Shown here piece after piece: positions 61,431 to 64,000 of a stretch of 64,000 nucleotides of DNA (its first letter is position 1; each line of letters starts with the position of its first letter). The stretch comes from Hysterium pulicare CBS 123377 (Eukaryota; Ascomycota; Dothideomycetes; Hysteriales; Hysteriaceae), in contig AJFK01000576.1 of assembly GCA_000467715.1 (NCBI GenBank), forward strand, positions 124,001 to 188,000, in the 5' to 3' direction. The position numbers were made by a program, and so were the translations under genes. Below the pieces are notes generated by a model, which was not told where the DNA came from, did no database searches, and saw only the letters and a list, made by a program, of their open reading frames with translations.

Positions 61431-62004
61431 CGCCTCCCTGTAAACTAAATGCTCCCAATATTTACGTATCTATTCCTCCATTAGTGTTTTCGGCAACGCA
61501 ACAGAAAGGAGACACCCTGAGATGCAACCAAGGCAGGTACTTAATCTTCTTAAGATTACGACCAAAGCCGCGATAATGATGCAACGTCGAAAGCTAGCAT
61601 AGAAACATTAGGCTTGAAATTCTTCATTGAAGAGTTTTTGATATGGAACCTTACATTAAAAAGACGCCGCGATGGCAAAACTCCTGCCCGATTCCACCTC
61701 CGTCTAGGCCAAGATGGCAAGGATAACAAGTACATGGGTTTTCTCAGCCACACGATAGCTACATTGAGCAAGCAAATAATAAGATCCCCCTCAGCTTCAC
61801 AAAAGCTACACTTGAGGCACAAACACTCCTGCCCATGAAGACTACCACCGCAGCGCACATTCTATCAAAGCTAGCCTGAACAATGCTACATTTGGCCTTA
61901 GTTGAAGGGGTTCTCAAGGCATTGCGGTCATTGATCCAGCCTTTGATAGTGCTTTTTTGGATGTCGCGCGAGTCGAAGGGTGGCTGTACCCACCCGATAG
62001 TCAT
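61431..62004 (-). pseudogene. Likely partial second copy of the same unknown gene
   Basis: Near 61540-61575 the minus strand encodes YRGFGRNLKKIKYLPWLHLR, which resembles LRSGRNLKKS and the following SYHVK region of the degraded gene beside it (near 61050). At DNA level, GGTCGTAATCTTAAGAAG here matches GGTCGTAACCTCAAAAAG there with three differences. The rest of the stretch, up to an ATG at 62004, is open in pieces on the minus strand. It could be a truncated tandem duplicate. Evidence rests on a short block, so confidence is low. Confidence 0.3.
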
Positions 62005-63456
62005 AGAGAGAATGCTCGTGGATCGCTTAATGATGGAGGATCAGCTTGTGAAGGAGTGTTGTTGAAGCCCCGAGTATCTCGATTGCTTCATGCGCGATGT
62101 CTGTTGTGCAGGTTAGCGAGTGAAGAGATAGCCTAGTGGAGGTGGTCCTCGAGCACGCTCAAACAGACGTACAACTCAATGACTTTGCGGATTTACAAAG
62201 CACCAGGCGACTTGCAAGGCGGAATGCGATGTAGCCCGAATGTGGCGGCATAGGCTTTGGTTGTCGCCGGGATTTCTCAGGCATTGGGTTTCAATTGTGG
62301 TTGGAAGTTGACTGCTGTTGCATGATTGCTACTTTCCAATAATCTAGCCATCGACACTCCACTTCATATATTTTTTGGAACGAAGCAGTTCAAGAGTGCA
62401 ATACACCGCGTAACCAGCAGTCGTCGTATGTTTTATGGCTGATTGGTGGAATTGGATCTGTTCACCGGTATTGTAGTACGTGAGGCTAGAACTTACAGGT
62501 GTCGAACGAAGTGACCGATTTATGGCAAAACTGATGTTGAGCCATGCAGACCACCTCCGTCGCGATTGACATCATGACCCTTTTCAACAAGAACCACGGA
62601 AGTGGAGGTTGGGCCGATAAGGGTGAGACAGTAGCTTTTCTACAGTGTCGAATCAGGTTCAAGCGACTGCGAAGCAAGGCTCGAGGTGAAGATCGGAGTT
62701 GTCGAAGCCGAGCGGTCGCCGCAGACCCCATCTTGTTCTAGTGGTTCTGGAAAGAGAGACGTGAGGCGGAGGCGTGAATCGTATTCGTATGGGCCGGAGA
62801 AATGGGTTCGCACTTGGAGGGATAGAGTCTCTTTAAGGTGAAGTTGAGGTGAGAGAAAAATTGGGAGCAGGATTTGCCGAAGTCTTGTGTCACAACGGCA
62901 GGATGTGACGGTAAGGCGCACGACACCGACTCAGCCTCAACGTGAATCAGCGCAAGTCTTTTCAGATTAAGTACATCGACAAAGTCAGCTCCCTCCAATG
63001 AAACCATTTGGCGAACACGGTTACATCAGCTCGGCATCCTTCGCCCCAGAGCCTCAGTAGGGGCCACGGCCACTGAGATGGCGCAAACACTAAATGCCGT
63101 CCATATCTACCCGGTTTGGTTCGCAGCTCATCTCTCAAATAGGGAATCGACAGGGCGCGGCATCTCCAGGGTCTGGATCGGCCATTTATAGATTCTTTGC
63201 AGATTCCGGATAGCTGAAGATGAGATTCTTGAAAGTTAGACGCATCTCGCGAGATGCTCAAGCTGGCGTGTCACGTATCTTGACGGAACACAAACATGCT
63301 GATCTAAAGGAGATGGAAGATGCGAGGAAAGATAGTATATAATGTTTGAAGATGCGCCGGAGTGAGGAATGCAGTCAACGGTGTTGAAGAGTTTATGAAT
63401 CGTACCTGCAAAGCCTCCTCTCGTCCATATATGAATCCGACGGACCTAATCCTGAG
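62005..63456. other. Region without a supportable gene
   Basis: A minus-strand stretch at 62738-63007 (for example LPSHPAVVTQDFGKSC) has some coding character but is bounded by stops and has no family I know. It may be another remnant. The remainder shows nothing. Confidence 0.3.
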
Positions 63457-64000
63457 ATGTCCCCTCCGAAAGATGATCATCACAGGGGGACCGAACGTCG
63501 CTCTATCGATCACCTCGAGCGTAAAAGACCAAACGACGGTGACCAAGAACCGGATAACCCAGATCCAGATCCGCCAATTGCTCCTCCGTAAGTTCGGTTT
63601 CTATAGAAGATTCCATTCGTATAAACTGTCGTTCCCGTCAAAGTCCACGTCCCTGAACTTCTTCTTGAGAACTTGCACCTCGAACCATATACGCTTGAAT
63701 TGTCACCTCATCTCGTAATTTCGTTCTGGGCTTCAAATATCTTACACACCACACTTTCTTATCTCATCTTCTCTTCGGCTACTCACCTCATCTAATTCAT
63801 TAGTGTCATCATCCTCCGCTCAGAATCCCGTTCATCGAGCCGGCGAACCCACCAATCTAACATCCACTAGTATTATACTCCTCCGTTTAACATCTCCACC
63901 ACAACCGCCCCTTGAATTCCCTCCTTCAAATTTTCTCAAGTCAAGTTTGAAATCGCCTCAACCAAAAGATCAGGGTACCTCCGCAAATCAACCCCGTCGC
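63457..64000 (+). CDS. Possible 5' end of a gene running off the right edge
   Basis: An ATG at 63457 opens a hydrophilic frame (MSPPKDDHHRGTERRSID ...) to a GTAAGT at 63588. A second frame is open from a TAG acceptor at about 63803 to the window edge, rich in Pro, Ser and Lys (LTSPPQPPLEFPPSNFLKS). The two do not join in phase with the strong donor; a weaker GTGACC donor at 63539 would. I treat this as a hint only. Confidence 0.22.

Noticed and set aside
1-64000. Transposons, virus-like elements or CRISPR arrays
   Set aside because: I saw no transposase, reverse transcriptase or integrase motifs, no long terminal or inverted repeats and no spaced repeat array.

Overview
The window looks like a Pezizomycotina (filamentous ascomycete) chromosome. 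Most genes carry several short introns (about 50-130 nt) with GTAAGT/GTACGT-type donors, CTAAC/CTAAT-like branch sites and YAG acceptors. The proteins recognised include fungal families such as a Zn(II)2Cys6 regulator, a TRI12-type transporter, a LaeA-like methyltransferase, a CRH-type GH16 and 2EXR domains. I cannot fix the class. Exon borders below were worked out by hand from reading frame, splice consensus and family conservation; none has transcript support.

Layout. 0-14 kb: the end of an unknown gene, RNA polymerase III subunit RPC34, then a 2-oxoglutarate oxygenase, a TRI12-like MFS pump and a Zn(II)2Cys6 regulator that may form a small metabolic or efflux locus, then ribosomal protein eL34 with a 6-nt micro-exon. 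14-22 kb: PRP8, divergent from eL34. 22-32 kb: a serine beta-lactamase-like protein, a secreted DUF7492-like protein with a mature N-terminal histidine, an AidB-like acyl-CoA dehydrogenase, an orphan coiled-coil fragment and eS21. 32-41 kb: the GATOR2/SEA subunit RTC1 (WDR24), divergent from an HMT1-type vacuolar ABC transporter. 41-49 kb: a ten-exon LaeA-like methyltransferase, proteasome RPN11 and an RPD3-class histone deacetylase, the last two divergent. 49-64 kb: an accessory, decaying stretch with a double-2EXR gene broken by two in-frame stops, a small Cys-rich protein, an intact GH16 CRH-like cell-wall enzyme, a broken ankyrin-type gene and a broken gene of unknown family with an apparent partial second copy beside it.

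The left three quarters is mostly a housekeeping gene neighbourhood (transcription, splicing, translation, proteasome, TORC1 signalling, chromatin) with a few metabolic genes between. I found no rRNA, convincing tRNA, CRISPR, transposon or virus-like element. The points most worth a second look are the in-frame stops in the 2EXR gene, the histidine-brace candidate, the eL34 micro-exon, the PRP8 intron beside the intein site, and the degraded tandem locus near 59-62 kb.
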